The notes under the pieces: model-generated
Seen by the model: the letters and a program-made list of their open reading frames with translations, nothing else
Databases searched by the model: none
Told to the model about the DNA's origin: nothing
Shown: positions 7,888 through 15,919 of the stretch, in pieces
How the letters are laid out: each line of letters opens with the position of its first letter
Position numbering within the stretch: position 1 is the stretch's first letter
Position numbers and translations under genes: made by a program
Source of the DNA: Sphingomonadales bacterium
Lineage (GTDB): Bacteria > Pseudomonadota > Alphaproteobacteria > Sphingomonadales > Sphingomonadaceae
Direction: 5' to 3'
NCBI GenBank assembly: GCA_009993585.1
Contig: JAACTG010000113.1
Coordinates: 36,455-73,302, forward strand
DNA: 36,848 bases

Positions 7888-8065
7888 GGTCGAGTTCCTT
7901 TTGGGTTTCAGGCGAAAGAAGTGTGGCGAGCAGATCGGTCAGCCACAGTAACTCCTCTTCCAATATAGGCAGATCGGCAGGCAATTCATCGCGCACGATG
8001 AGTTTGTCCCGCGATGAGTCACTCGCATCGCGCCTGTCGTTTGAAGATGGATCGCTCCGGCTCAT
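7880..8065 (-). CDS. small protein preceding the serine recombinase
   Basis: A 61-aa acidic protein whose last codons overlap the first codons of the recombinase, suggesting coupled translation. The N-terminus is Asp/Ser/Arg-rich and the C-terminal half is a helix (LPILEEELLWLTDLLATLL). There is no clear Shine-Dalgarno site. Instead the ATG lies in the loop of a 6-bp hairpin (8057-8073), which may control its translation. A role as recombinase accessory or directionality factor would be a guess. Confidence 0.5.
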   Translation of the reverse strand: MSRSDPSSNDRRDASDSSRDKLIVRDELPADLPILEEELLWLTDLLATLLSPETQKELDHD

Positions 8066-8126
8066 AAAGCCGGTATGCCCGCGCTAATTCAGACTGGCTG
8101 TAAGGCCCGAATCAATCGCTCCGGCT
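8051..8126. repeat. 12-bp direct repeat plus start-codon hairpin upstream of the recombinase operon
   Basis: ATCGCTCCGGCT occurs exactly at 8051-8062 and again at 8115-8126. The first copy merges into the palindrome CCGGCT-cataa-AGCCGG (8057-8073), whose loop holds the start codon of the 61-aa ORF on the minus strand. The layout fits a regulator or recombinase binding region in the divergent promoter between 8065 and 8188. Confidence 0.5.
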
Positions 8127-8187
8127 TTGTTCCACTGACTCCGCGTCCTATACCTACAGTAGCGCGTATAACATTTGGGATCCTACG

Positions 8188-9942
8188 ATGTTTTCTATTA
8201 AGCATGCCTGCTTCGACGATATAGTAAATATAAAAGGGCGCCTGCGAATTGCGCGCGAGTTGCAAGAGCGGCGGGACATATACGATCACGCCGCTACGCT
8301 CATCTCTCTGCAGGACGGTGACATCACTGCAGGTGATATCAATCTCGACCTCAGGGACCGTGCTCTGGGGCGCTACATGGGTTCGGTCATGGGAAATCCT
8401 GAACACCCGGAAGATGAAAAAGCTCCGATAGGGACTAAGTTGCCGCCCTATTACCCCTCGCCCTTATATCACTTGATGCAAGCGTCACTCAATCATTCGC
8501 CGAGTTGCGGCGAAGAGTTCCGGCCTACACCTTACCTGCCAAAGACAGTCAATGAACTGGAGGTTTATTTGCACGAAGCGATGCATGGTGTCTTTCGTAA
8601 TGATAAATTCAAAGATGACGATATTTTTGTCGTAGGTCGAATTTTCCTCGCCGTTGGTGAAAAGCCACGGTTCGAACAGGCTACCGGAGTGACGATTCGA
8701 TCCCTCGCCGAATTCCTTTTCGCAATCCGCAAGACGCATCCGGCGCTATTCCTGCTGTTTCTTAGCTTCGAAATCGAGGAGATTCATCGGACCATGCCGT
8801 TCCTCGACTACAGGGGCGGGCGAAACGCGGCGAGCGAATGGCGGGATAAGTATTTCAAGAAGAGTAAGTGCAGTATCCTCGCCATCTTCGAAATAATCCG
8901 TATTCTTCGTCGCGGCACGGCGATCATCGAGGCCCTTTCGGTTAGGCTCAATTTCACTGTGGGTCAGTTGAGATGCGTTCTCGCTCGTCTGCGCAAAGGC
9001 GTAAGAGTCGGCGACGATAAAGACACGTTAATGGAGGTCAATCTGTCCGTGTTTGCATTGCGTAAGATCGGTCTCGTCGACATCGATCGCCACGACGCTA
9101 TTCGCCGAGATCCCAAACGCTGCGCATTTTATCGCCGCAATTCCGATAAGAGCACGCTGCGCTCGATGACCTGTCTCGGCGGACCGGACACCGCTTATGC
9201 AGCGGACGTCCTTGAAGATTATATTAACAACGCTGTGATGAACCTGCCTGACGCCGGCCCTCCGCCGCAAATTTCATCCAAGAACAGCATGATCGATGTA
9301 TCACGGATAGCTGGCGCGGGAAAAATCCAAAACGATCAACTCTGCACATTCTATGGCCTTACGGGTAAAGAGGTAGCGATTCTGGTCGCGATCGAGGTTG
9401 GTGCCGTTCTCGGAGACAGAACTTCCACACGGTCGGTTGCCGAGCTCGCCAGCGTTATCGTGGCTACGCTTTGGACAGGGGTAAAAGGAGTGTGGAGCGA
9501 CGATGTCCATCGCATGAAGAAGACCGCTGACCACGTCTTTCCGGCATATGGCAAATTCCGCCATTCATGCGGTTTCGCTCGATCCAGCTGGTCCGAACTC
9601 GAAGGCGATGCAATACAGTGGCGCGCTCTGACCGAAAGTTCCGAAGCGAAGGATCCTGCTGATCCCTACGCAGAGCTTTTCCTGGCAACCCGACGCTATA
9701 TGCACGGGTTTTCCGTCGGGTTTGCTCGCTTGGAAAACCTCGCTGAGTCCGCTCGGATATTCTGCCACCAGTCTCATTCGATGGGTCTGCTCGCACAGGA
9801 CCCAGTCTGGATTAGGCTCGTCGAACGCGCGAGGTTCATTGCGGGGATAAATATCAAGAATGATGCTGCCAACAATAATCAACGCGCAATGTTCGGCTCC
9901 GGCCCCAAATGTCTTGATCAAATGGTTCGCTCGATCGTCTGA
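8188..9942 (+). CDS. 584-aa protein of unknown function
   Basis: This is a single large orphan gene, divergent from the recombinase. ATG 8188 has GGGATCC about 6 nt upstream. The protein is mixed charged/hydrophobic without signal peptide or clear membrane segments. Visible points are an HEAMH (HExxH) sequence at residues 129-133 inside VYLHEAMHGVF, a hydrophobic helical run (HPALFLLFLSFEIEEI), a helix-turn-helix-like stretch (ALSVRLNFTVGQLRCVLARLRKG in outline) and scattered Cys/His toward the C-terminus. Its base composition is noticeably more AT-rich than the flanking genes, a sign of separate acquisition. I do not recognise the family. Cargo of the recombinase element, possibly defence-related, is an inference from location only. 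Confidence 0.75.
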   Translation: MFSIKHACFDDIVNIKGRLRIARELQERRDIYDHAATLISLQDGDITAGDINLDLRDRALGRYMGSVMGNPEHPEDEKAPIGTKLPPYYPSPLYHLMQASLNHSPSCGEEFRPTPYLPKTVNELEVYLHEAMHGVFRNDKFKDDDIFVVGRIFLAVGEKPRFEQATGVTIRSLAEFLFAIRKTHPALFLLFLSFEIEEIHRTMPFLDYRGGRNAASEWRDKYFKKSKCSILAIFEIIRILRRGTAIIEALSVRLNFTVGQLRCVLARLRKGVRVGDDKDTLMEVNLSVFALRKIGLVDIDRHDAIRRDPKRCAFYRRNSDKSTLRSMTCLGGPDTAYAADVLEDYINNAVMNLPDAGPPPQISSKNSMIDVSRIAGAGKIQNDQLCTFYGLTGKEVAILVAIEVGAVLGDRTSTRSVAELASVIVATLWTGVKGVWSDDVHRMKKTADHVFPAYGKFRHSCGFARSSWSELEGDAIQWRALTESSEAKDPADPYAELFLATRRYMHGFSVGFARLENLAESARIFCHQSHSMGLLAQDPVWIRLVERARFIAGINIKNDAANNNQRAMFGSGPKCLDQMVRSIV

Positions 9943-9956
9943 ATTTGAGACGAGCG

Positions 9957-10268
9957 CTAATCCGGTTGCGGTGACTCGCCCAAGTAAGTCTCAGCTATAT
10001 TGAGCACCTTTTTGGCCATCCGCTGATAATGCTCCTTCTTCTTCAGGAGCAAAATTTGGGGATCGCTGTTCAATTGTTCGACGACCGTGACGTTAGAATT
10101 CCAGTATCCCAATATGCGGTCGAAATCGCCGAAAGACACGTGATCAGCATTATCCGCAGCGTTTGTTTGGCCCAAGACGTGTTTTATAACGACGATGAAT
10201 TCCGCCACCTTCTTGTCGACCTGCTCCAACGAATCGACTTCGTCCACGGCACCGTATGGGTTATGCAT
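9957..10268 (-). CDS. unknown small protein, second gene of a two-gene operon
   Basis: A 103-aa protein starting at ATG 10268. AGGTGA, which also contains the stop codon of the upstream gene, lies about 8 nt before it and decides this start over a longer frame to 10334. The product is helical and charged (DSLEQVDKKVAEFIVVIKHVL; KKKEHYQRMAKKVLNIAETYL in outline). No domain recognised. It converges with the 584-aa gene, stops only 14 bp apart. Confidence 0.6.
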   Translation of the reverse strand: MHNPYGAVDEVDSLEQVDKKVAEFIVVIKHVLGQTNAADNADHVSFGDFDRILGYWNSNVTVVEQLNSDPQILLLKKKEHYQRMAKKVLNIAETYLGESPQPD

Positions 10269-10276
10269 ACTGTAGG

Positions 10277-10753
10277 TCACCTCGATTCTCCCCCCATAGA
10301 GTATAGAACATTCGCAGCATTGGCATGAAGCCAATCGGATGCCTCACCGCGATCCATGCCTTCGGGCACCTCGGTTGCAAGTATTCGCGCGGTATCTGCA
10401 ATAAGAAGGCGCTGCGGTGCGGTCATCGGAAGATTGCGCCAATCGAGGCCCTTCTGTTGCTCGACTGCCTTCCACGACGCTCGGTCTGCATCATAGGCAG
10501 CCTTACGCTTAGCCCATTGCATCACTGCGGCTCGGTTGGCGAATTCATCCTCATAGCGATGGATGATCAGTGTCAACAAAGAGACGAGACGCAGTTTCTG
10601 CCAACCGGGAATTGTCTTGGCGAATTCCCCCAGCGTTTCGATTGTGGAGTGAATGAGCCCGTAATGCGCATCCGCCTGCTTATGGCTCAACCCCTCATCT
10701 ACATACGGACCGGCGATCGAGGCGCAATCGTAAAGTCGTCGCTGTATCGACAT
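10277..10753 (-). CDS. unknown 158-aa protein
   Basis: The start ATG 10753 is preceded by GAAAGGAGAT, a strong ribosome-binding site. The protein is all-helical by appearance, with HYGLIHSTIETLGEFAKTI, a short hydrophobic LRLVSLLTLIIHRYEDEF and a Trp-rich middle, ending in a WLHANAANVLY helix. No signal peptide or catalytic motif. It is translationally linked to the downstream 103-aa gene. The pair superficially resembles a toxin-antitoxin layout, but neither product resembles a known toxin family. Confidence 0.65.
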   Translation of the reverse strand: MSIQRRLYDCASIAGPYVDEGLSHKQADAHYGLIHSTIETLGEFAKTIPGWQKLRLVSLLTLIIHRYEDEFANRAAVMQWAKRKAAYDADRASWKAVEQQKGLDWRNLPMTAPQRLLIADTARILATEVPEGMDRGEASDWLHANAANVLYSMGGESR

Positions 10754-11003
10754 CGAAATCTCCTTTCGATGCCAGTTTAAGGGTGCAGTTAAGATCTGTC
10801 TGTCAGACCCGAATCATACACGACAAACCGGACAGCATTAGGGCATAAGCATTTGTCCTGAGGGCCGCTTGTGGGCCGAGATCGGACCGGCCGGTTTCAG
10901 ACGCCAAGCGTCAAGCTCGGACGTTCGAACCACCAACTTCAATGTAATATTTCGTCTCAAATCCGACATTGGGAAACGCGGCTCTCGCCTGTAGTGTCGG
11001 CCG

Positions 11004-11377
11004 ATGACCTATCTGATCGTATTCATTGGAGGGGGGATTGGTGCAGCACTGCGTCATGCAGTGAATACAGGAGCATTGTTCCTGCTCGGCCCCTCGTTCC
11101 CGTTCGGAACCCTGCTTGTGAATGTCCTTGGTGGTTTTCTGATGGGAGTCGTGGTCTTTGCCTTGCTCGCGCGAGGCGAAGGAGATCAGCCGTTGCGTCT
11201 CTTTCTCGGGGCCAGTATTCTCGGTGGGTTCACCACATTTTCCGCGTTCAGTCTCGATCCTGCTCTGATGTGGAGAAGGCGGACTGGCTACCTCTTGGAG
11301 CGTATGTGATCGGCTCTGTCGTCCTCTCGGTTGGAGCCTTGCTGGTCGGCATGTTCGCAGCGCGAAGCCTCGGTTGA
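11004..11377 (+). pseudogene. crcB: CrcB/FluC fluoride channel with a one-base frameshift
   Basis: CrcB/FluC proteins are dual-topology dimeric fluoride channels of about 125 aa. The N-terminal frame gives the family motifs GGGIGAALRH, FPFGTLLVNVLGGFLMG and LGGFTTFSAFS, then runs into a premature stop at 11309 after MWRRRTGYLLERM. In the frame one base earlier the expected C-terminus resumes from 11273 (EKADWLPLGAYVIGSVVLS...) and ends at 11377. A single G missing from the TGG(G)AG run at 11271-11273 explains both. The transmembrane helix 4 half is thus out of frame. The stop of the restored frame abuts the next gene's ATG. Whether the loss is biological or a sequencing error cannot be decided here. 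Confidence 0.88.
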
Positions 11378-11701
11378 ATGCTGGCCCTCGCATACGTCGG
11401 CGCGGCCCTTGCTGAGATCGCGGGATGCTTTGCTTTTTGGGCATGGCTCAGGCTCGACAGGTCGCCCCTATGGCTCATCCCCGGTGTGCTTTCGTTGTGC
11501 CTTTTCGCCTACCTCTTGACCCTCGTTGATGCCGAGCACGCTGGCCGCACTTACGCGGCTTACGGAGGGGTGTATATTATATCCGCCCTTTTCTGGCTGT
11601 GGGCTGCTGAAGGCGTGAAACCGGATCGATGGGACATCATCGGAGCCACAGCTTGCCTGTTGGGAGCCGCGATAATTCTGTGGGGACCACGATCCGGCTG
11701 A
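11378..11701 (+). CDS. ynfA: YnfA/UPF0060-family membrane protein
   Basis: A 107-aa inner-membrane protein of four transmembrane helices, the normal length for the YnfA/UPF0060 family, which is related to small multidrug-resistance-type transporters. The recognisable stretches are [14 protein letters not shown] near the start, a central [12 protein letters not shown] and a final [16 protein letters not shown]. The ATG follows the crcB stop with no gap, so the two were built as an operon and this gene's translation may depend on ribosomes finishing crcB. The frameshift in crcB could therefore reduce its expression. Confidence 0.9.
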   Translation: MLALAYVGAALAEIAGCFAFWAWLRLDRSPLWLIPGVLSLCLFAYLLTLVDAEHAGRTYAAYGGVYIISALFWLWAAEGVKPDRWDIIGATACLLGAAIILWGPRSG

Positions 11702-11932
11702 ATGCACCGCGTGGACTAAGCTGGTCGTAAGAAGACCGAATCCTTTTTCGCAACAAGGAGCGACTCTGCGACGCCCGCCTCCTAGGTTTGCGCCTGTTGT
11801 TAGCAGCTGCGTTGATCAGTATTGACTGTGCACACGCTAACGTAACGCGGATGTCTGCATTTCCGTTTATCGTAGACCGCAGTGTCTTGCCCTCCGGCGT
11901 GTCACAAGCTGAACGCGCGTGGGTAAAAATAG

Positions 11933-13003
11933 CTATCGGCCAATCGCGCTAATTAGCCCCAAAGCGATCGTCGCCAAGAATATGAGTGATAGAGTCACCA
12001 CGAGCGTCACGCGCAAACCGGCGCGAGCAACGGCCCGAACGTCGACGCCCAGGCCAAGTGCGGCCATCGATAGGATGGTCAGCCAAGATGCCGCTGTCGC
12101 GACTGGCCCAAGCAGCATCTCGGGGATCAGCGCTAGCGAACGAGCAGCGGCCATCAATAGGAAGCCTATGATGAACCACGGAACCAGGCGGTGCAGCGGC
12201 GGGAACCCGGCACGGGGGCGTTCCCCAGCCGTGACCGCGGGAGCCGGCTCGTCGGTTTCGTCTCGCAGCTTCGTGGCGATCAAGGCGAGGACAAGCACCA
12301 CTGGTCCAAGCATTAGCACCCGAATGAGCTTGACCAGCGTGCCGACCTGCGTCGCGAGCGCGCCGACGGGCATCGTTGCGGCCAGCACTTGCGGCACGGC
12401 ATAGACGGTCAGGCCGGCGAGCACTCCGTAGCTATGCTCGGTCAGGGCGAGCGCGACGCCTATCAGCGGCAGGAGCAGAACCACTACAACACCCAGGACG
12501 GCGGTAAATGCGATCGAGGACGCGACGTCGTCGCCGTCAGCCCCGATCACTGGAGCGACAGCGGCGATCGCCGAGTTGCCGCAAATCGAATTGCCGCAGG
12601 CGATCAACACCGCCATCCGACGAGGCAGTCGGAAAAGCCGACCCAGTCCGTAGCTTGCCAGAATGGCGAGCGTGACGGTTGCAATGATGCCCAGCAACAG
12701 CGGCAGGCCGGCAGCGACAATGGTTTGCGCACTTAGCGAGGCGCCAAGCAGAACCACTGCAACTTCGAGCAGGAACTTGGCACTGAGATCGATACCAGGC
12801 GTCCATCGCGCCGGTGGGGTCCAAGCTGTCCGTATGACGGTGCCGAGGATGATTGCGAGCACCAAGGCCTCGAGCCATGCGCGGCCAGTGGAAGCTTCCT
12901 CTGCATGCTGCAGCGCAACCGCGGCTAGCGATATGCTGATGCACAACAGCAGCCCCGGAACGAGTTGGATTGCGCGGCGTTGAGTAGTGGCATGACTGGA
13001 CAT
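11933..13003 (-). CDS. YeiH/UPF0324-family putative sulfate exporter-type transporter
   Basis: A 356-aa polytopic inner-membrane protein with about 10 hydrophobic helices. Family features seen are LEVAVVLLGASLSAQTI, the ACGNSICGNSAIAAVAPVIGAD box with its two Cys-Gly-Asn repeats, and KLIRVLMLGPVV. The family (Cons_hypoth698) is annotated as putative sulfate exporter, but the substrate is unproven in most members. It starts at ATG 13003 and is transcribed away from the DUF305/YVTN pair, sharing the roughly 40-bp intergenic region between 13003 and 13046. Confidence 0.88.
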   Translation of the reverse strand: MSSHATTQRRAIQLVPGLLLCISISLAAVALQHAEEASTGRAWLEALVLAIILGTVIRTAWTPPARWTPGIDLSAKFLLEVAVVLLGASLSAQTIVAAGLPLLLGIIATVTLAILASYGLGRLFRLPRRMAVLIACGNSICGNSAIAAVAPVIGADGDDVASSIAFTAVLGVVVVLLLPLIGVALALTEHSYGVLAGLTVYAVPQVLAATMPVGALATQVGTLVKLIRVLMLGPVVLVLALIATKLRDETDEPAPAVTAGERPRAGFPPLHRLVPWFIIGFLLMAAARSLALIPEMLLGPVATAASWLTILSMAALGLGVDVRAVARAGLRVTLVVTLSLIFLATIALGLISAIGR

Positions 13004-13045
13004 TCACCGGTCATAATGTCTCATCCACATAAAGCGAGAGCGGCG

Positions 13046-13444
13046 ATGCATGCTTTTTTAACAACTGCTACTAACAGGATCGCTGTTACTGTCGTGGCCT
13101 TGGTAATTTCGACCGCGGCCTTCGCAAGCGCCAACTCGTTCGCGTCCGAGATGGACCGGGCGATGGCGACGATGCACCGATCGATGGAGACGGGATACAG
13201 CGGAGACGCGGATCGCGATTTCGCCGCTATGATGATCGCGCACCACCAAGGCGCGATCGACATGGCCGCCCTCGAACTGCGCTACGGCAAGGACGAACGA
13301 TTGAAGCGGCTTGCGCAAGGGATCATCGTCGAACAGCGACAGGAAATCGAAGTGATGCGCGGCATCCTTTCCGAGGAGAGAGCGTTGCCAGCTACACGTC
13401 CCGAAGGTTGGGGGCATATGCACCATCCGGGAGGGCAAAAATGA
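13046..13444 (+). CDS. exported DUF305 protein
   Basis: A 132-aa protein with a signal peptide (basic start, hydrophobic VTVVALVISTAAF, cleavage probably after AFA-SA). The DUF305 core follows: DFAAMMIAHHQGAIDMAALEL, with the His-His-Gln motif and a later EVMRGIL helix. DUF305 proteins are four-helix, ferritin-like proteins of unresolved periplasmic function and often sit next to copper genes. I start at ATG 13046 because it gives a clean signal peptide and has GAGAG upstream; an in-frame ATG at 13016 would add ten residues. Its stop overlaps the next start (ATGA). Confidence 0.88.
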   Translation: MHAFLTTATNRIAVTVVALVISTAAFASANSFASEMDRAMATMHRSMETGYSGDADRDFAAMMIAHHQGAIDMAALELRYGKDERLKRLAQGIIVEQRQEIEVMRGILSEERALPATRPEGWGHMHHPGGQK

Positions 13445-14862
13445 AGAAACCTTACCTCATCACCGCTGCGGCCATCGCTGTGTCGAGCCCGGTGTTCGCC
13501 CAACAAGTGCCCAACGGCGCAGCGGACATTCCGGTCAGCAGCAAGGACCGCTTCTATACGTCCGACCAATTCTCGAACACGGTGTCGGTCATCAATCCGG
13601 CAACGAACAATTTGCTCGGGGTGATCAAACTCGGTGATCTGACACCGGCCAATCTCAGCCCGCTCTACAGGGGCGAGTTGCTGGTTCACGGCATGGGTTT
13701 CTCGCCCGACCGCAAGACGCTTGCCGTCGTTTCGATCGGGTCCAACTCGGTGACATTCATCGATACCGCGACCAATTCGATCAAGCACAAGACCTACGTC
13801 GGCCGCTCGCCTCACGAAGCTTTCTTCCGCCCGGATGGCCGCGAAGTCTGGGTCAGCATTCGCGGCGAGAATTACTTGTCCGTCCTCGACGGCCGCACAT
13901 TCAAGGAAACCGGGCGGATCACCGTTCCCAACGGACCGGGCATGACGATCTTTTCGCCGAATGGCCGCTACGCTTACGTTTGCTCGAGTTTCTCTCCGGA
14001 AACGGTCGTTATCGATACGCGGACCAAGAAGGTCGTGGAGCGTGTCAAACAGGCCAGCCCGTTCTGTCCCGACATCGCAGCTAGTCCAGATGGCAAGCAG
14101 GTATGGCTGACGCTCAAGGATGTCGGCAAGGTGATGGTATTCGACGCCAGGCCGCCATTTGCAATTTTGAAAACAATCGACACTGGGGCGATAACCAACC
14201 ACGTCAACATCGCTCGCAATCGTAACGGCCAGTTCGCTTATGTCACGGTCGGAACCGAGAATGTGGTCAAGGTATTCCGAACCAGCGATTTTAGGCAGGT
14301 GGCTTCGATCCGGGTCGGAGCGCTGCCCCACGGCCTGTGGCCGTCGGGTGATGGGACACGAATGTATGTCGGCCTCGAAAATGCCGATGCCGTCGCGGCG
14401 ATCGACACGCTTTCTAATCGCGTCATTGCCACCATTCCGGTCGGTCAGGGGCCGCAAGGCGTCGCCTATGTGCCCGGTGCGGTGCCGAACGGCGAGGGAA
14501 TGGCAAACCTCATGCCGCTGGCCGACGCCGGCAAGAAGGTGCAGCTGCTCCTGGAAGGAACGGGGAGCAGCCAGGTCACGCTGTTCGACCAGGGCCAGGT
14601 CCAGATTCTGCAAGCCGCCGTCGCGGGGCTGGCCCCCAAGACAGCTTATGTCTTGGGGCTCGCCAGCGATCCGCAGGGTAGAGGAAAAATCGAACCGCTG
14701 GCGAAATTCATGACAAGCCCGTCAGGGTCTGCTGTCGTCAACACACTCGGCCCGCTTCGTCAGATCGTGACTGCCGAAGTGAAAAGCGTCCGGCGCTACC
14801 TGGTCGTCGCGGCCGGGACGCCGGAATCCTTAGGACCCGTGATGCAGGTTCAGCAACGCTAA
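13441..14862 (+). CDS. exported YVTN beta-propeller repeat protein
   Basis: A 473-aa protein with signal peptide MKKPYLITAAAIAVSSPVFA. The start is fixed by GGAGGG and the ATGA overlap with the DUF305 gene. Residues about 30-350 are propeller blades with repeats such as FSNTVSVINPATNNLLGVI, NSVTFIDTATNSIKHKTYVG, AVAAIDTLSNRVIATIPVGQGPQG and the SPDG/SPNG turns of the YVTN/YncE family. The last 110 residues form a separate beta-rich domain (KVQLLLEGTGSSQVTLF). Such proteins are periplasmic binding scaffolds; the ligand is unknown. It probably forms a two-gene unit with the DUF305 protein. Confidence 0.88.
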   Translation: MKKPYLITAAAIAVSSPVFAQQVPNGAADIPVSSKDRFYTSDQFSNTVSVINPATNNLLGVIKLGDLTPANLSPLYRGELLVHGMGFSPDRKTLAVVSIGSNSVTFIDTATNSIKHKTYVGRSPHEAFFRPDGREVWVSIRGENYLSVLDGRTFKETGRITVPNGPGMTIFSPNGRYAYVCSSFSPETVVIDTRTKKVVERVKQASPFCPDIAASPDGKQVWLTLKDVGKVMVFDARPPFAILKTIDTGAITNHVNIARNRNGQFAYVTVGTENVVKVFRTSDFRQVASIRVGALPHGLWPSGDGTRMYVGLENADAVAAIDTLSNRVIATIPVGQGPQGVAYVPGAVPNGEGMANLMPLADAGKKVQLLLEGTGSSQVTLFDQGQVQILQAAVAGLAPKTAYVLGLASDPQGRGKIEPLAKFMTSPSGSAVVNTLGPLRQIVTAEVKSVRRYLVVAAGTPESLGPVMQVQQR

Positions 14863-14927
14863 TCCGATTGATGTGTTCTCAGAGACATGTCCGCTTTGAA
14901 ATGCCAGACAATGAAGCATCTATGACC

Positions 14928-14956
14928 GAAATTGGGCGCGTTGTTGCCCGGCGGCT
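14928..14956. repeat. short dispersed repeat, copy 1
   Basis: GAAATTGGGCGCGTTG is repeated exactly at 25606-25621. After four mismatched positions, CCGGCGGCT is also shared, so 25 of 29 bases match copy 2 at 25606-25634. It lies between the YVTN gene and the pseudogene. It looks like an interspersed intergenic repeat; its family is not identified. Confidence 0.5.
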
Positions 14957-14989
14957 TTTGCCGAAAACCGTCGACCGGCACTTGGGACG

Positions 14990-15778
14990 CTAGCTGGCCG
15001 TCGGCTTTTTCGCCGCAGGCTTCGCGACGGCCTTGCGCGCCTTCGGTGCGGCTGCGGCCTTCTTCGTCGCAGACGACCCCCGCGCGTTCTTGGCCTTTGC
15101 GACCTGGCGGCGACCGGGGGATGCGTCGAGACCGCGGACGGCCACCTCGATCGACCCGGTGGAATTGGACGATTGCGCACCGCCTGGGCCTGCAGCTTTT
15201 CAATGGCCTTACCGAACAGGATCCGCTCGCCGGAGCGGCGCTCCCGCCAGAACTTGGCGTCGCGGTGGTTGGTAATGACCAGCACCCCATGCCGCCGGTT
15301 GGCCGAATACAATATCGCTCCGCCAGCTGGGTCGTGAGCGCGAACCTGAGGTTCGGAATCGTCCAACCTTTCTGTCGTGCTTGATCTCGATCGAGAGCTG
15401 GACCGGCGCCTGTGTCGCGGTGACAGTGATGTCGGAGCGGCGGTGGGCGGCGACTTGGGTCTCTAGATCGCACCGGAAACGCCCGCCGCCCATTCGGGTG
15501 AGCGTCGTGCCGAGCAACTCTTGAACGGCTTCTTCGTCCTTGCCCGACACTGCCGCCAACGGCGACATAACCAATAGCGGAAGGATCGCTTCGTGACGGC
15601 AGGATATTTCCGCTCCTTCCTGGAGTTCGCCTGATACCTTTACCAGTAAGTCTCTCGCTGCGTTTTGCCGAGCGTCAGAATTGGTATTTGACTGGGCGAT
15701 GCAGCAAAACTCGGAATGCCTCAACCGCCGGACATTGTCGTTAATTCTGCAGCGTGTGTGTGGCCCGAAGCATTTCAC
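14990..15778 (-). pseudogene. frameshifted PD-(D/E)xK-like nuclease gene with Lys/Ala-rich tail
   Basis: Four frame segments read as one protein. The first ends RRSDITVTATQAPVQLSIEIKHDRK, a beta-hairpin with the D...ExK arrangement of restriction-endonuclease-like folds. A shift near 15362-15371 gives GWTIPNLRFALTTQLAERY. A second near 15285-15315 gives RHGVLVITNHRDAKFWRERR...LFGKAIEKLQ. A third near 15184-15195 gives GSIEVAVRGLDASPGRRQVAKAK and a KKAAAAPKARKAVAKPAAKKPTAS tail ending at TAG 14990-14992. Each shift restores sensible sequence, so this is a decayed gene. In life it would have been a DNA-acting protein with a basic, DNA-coating tail. It is divergent from the relaxase. Confidence 0.6.
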
Positions 15779-15849
15779 CCACGGAAGACGAAAGCAGCGA
15801 AAAGCCGGATTCGGGTCTTACAGCCAAAAGAAGCGCAACTAGGCAGAGA

Positions 15850-15919
15850 GGAGGTGTGGGGGGTCTTAGCGAGAGAAATTGTTTAGCGTGCGCAAACCAT
15901 CAAGACCCCCCACACCTCC
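15850..15919. repeat. 18-bp perfect inverted repeat enclosing the relaxase start codon
   Basis: GGAGGTGTGGGGGGTCTT (15850-15867) and its exact reverse complement (15902-15919) flank a 34-nt loop. The loop contains GAGAG and the TTG start at 15879. The left arm contains GGAGG and the right arm lies within codons 8-14 of the relaxase. The stem could act in mRNA, caging initiation, or in DNA, as relaxase-binding oriT stem or operator. Confidence 0.8.

Noticed and set aside
8572-8586. Zinc metalloprotease assignment for the 584-aa protein
   Set aside because: HEAMH is present, but no third ligand or family context supports it; kept only as a point to check.
9957-10753. Toxin-antitoxin pair
   Set aside because: Size and overlap fit, but neither protein shows features of a known toxin or DNA-binding antitoxin.
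10754-11003. Fluoride riboswitch upstream of crcB
   Set aside because: I looked for the crcB-motif pseudoknot sequence and found no convincing match. The gap contains only weak inverted bases and no clear promoter.
15779-15849. MobQ-type oriT core (TAAGTGCGCCCT-like) upstream of the relaxase
   Set aside because: Only partial resemblance was found (GTGCGC inside the hairpin loop), not enough to place a nick site.
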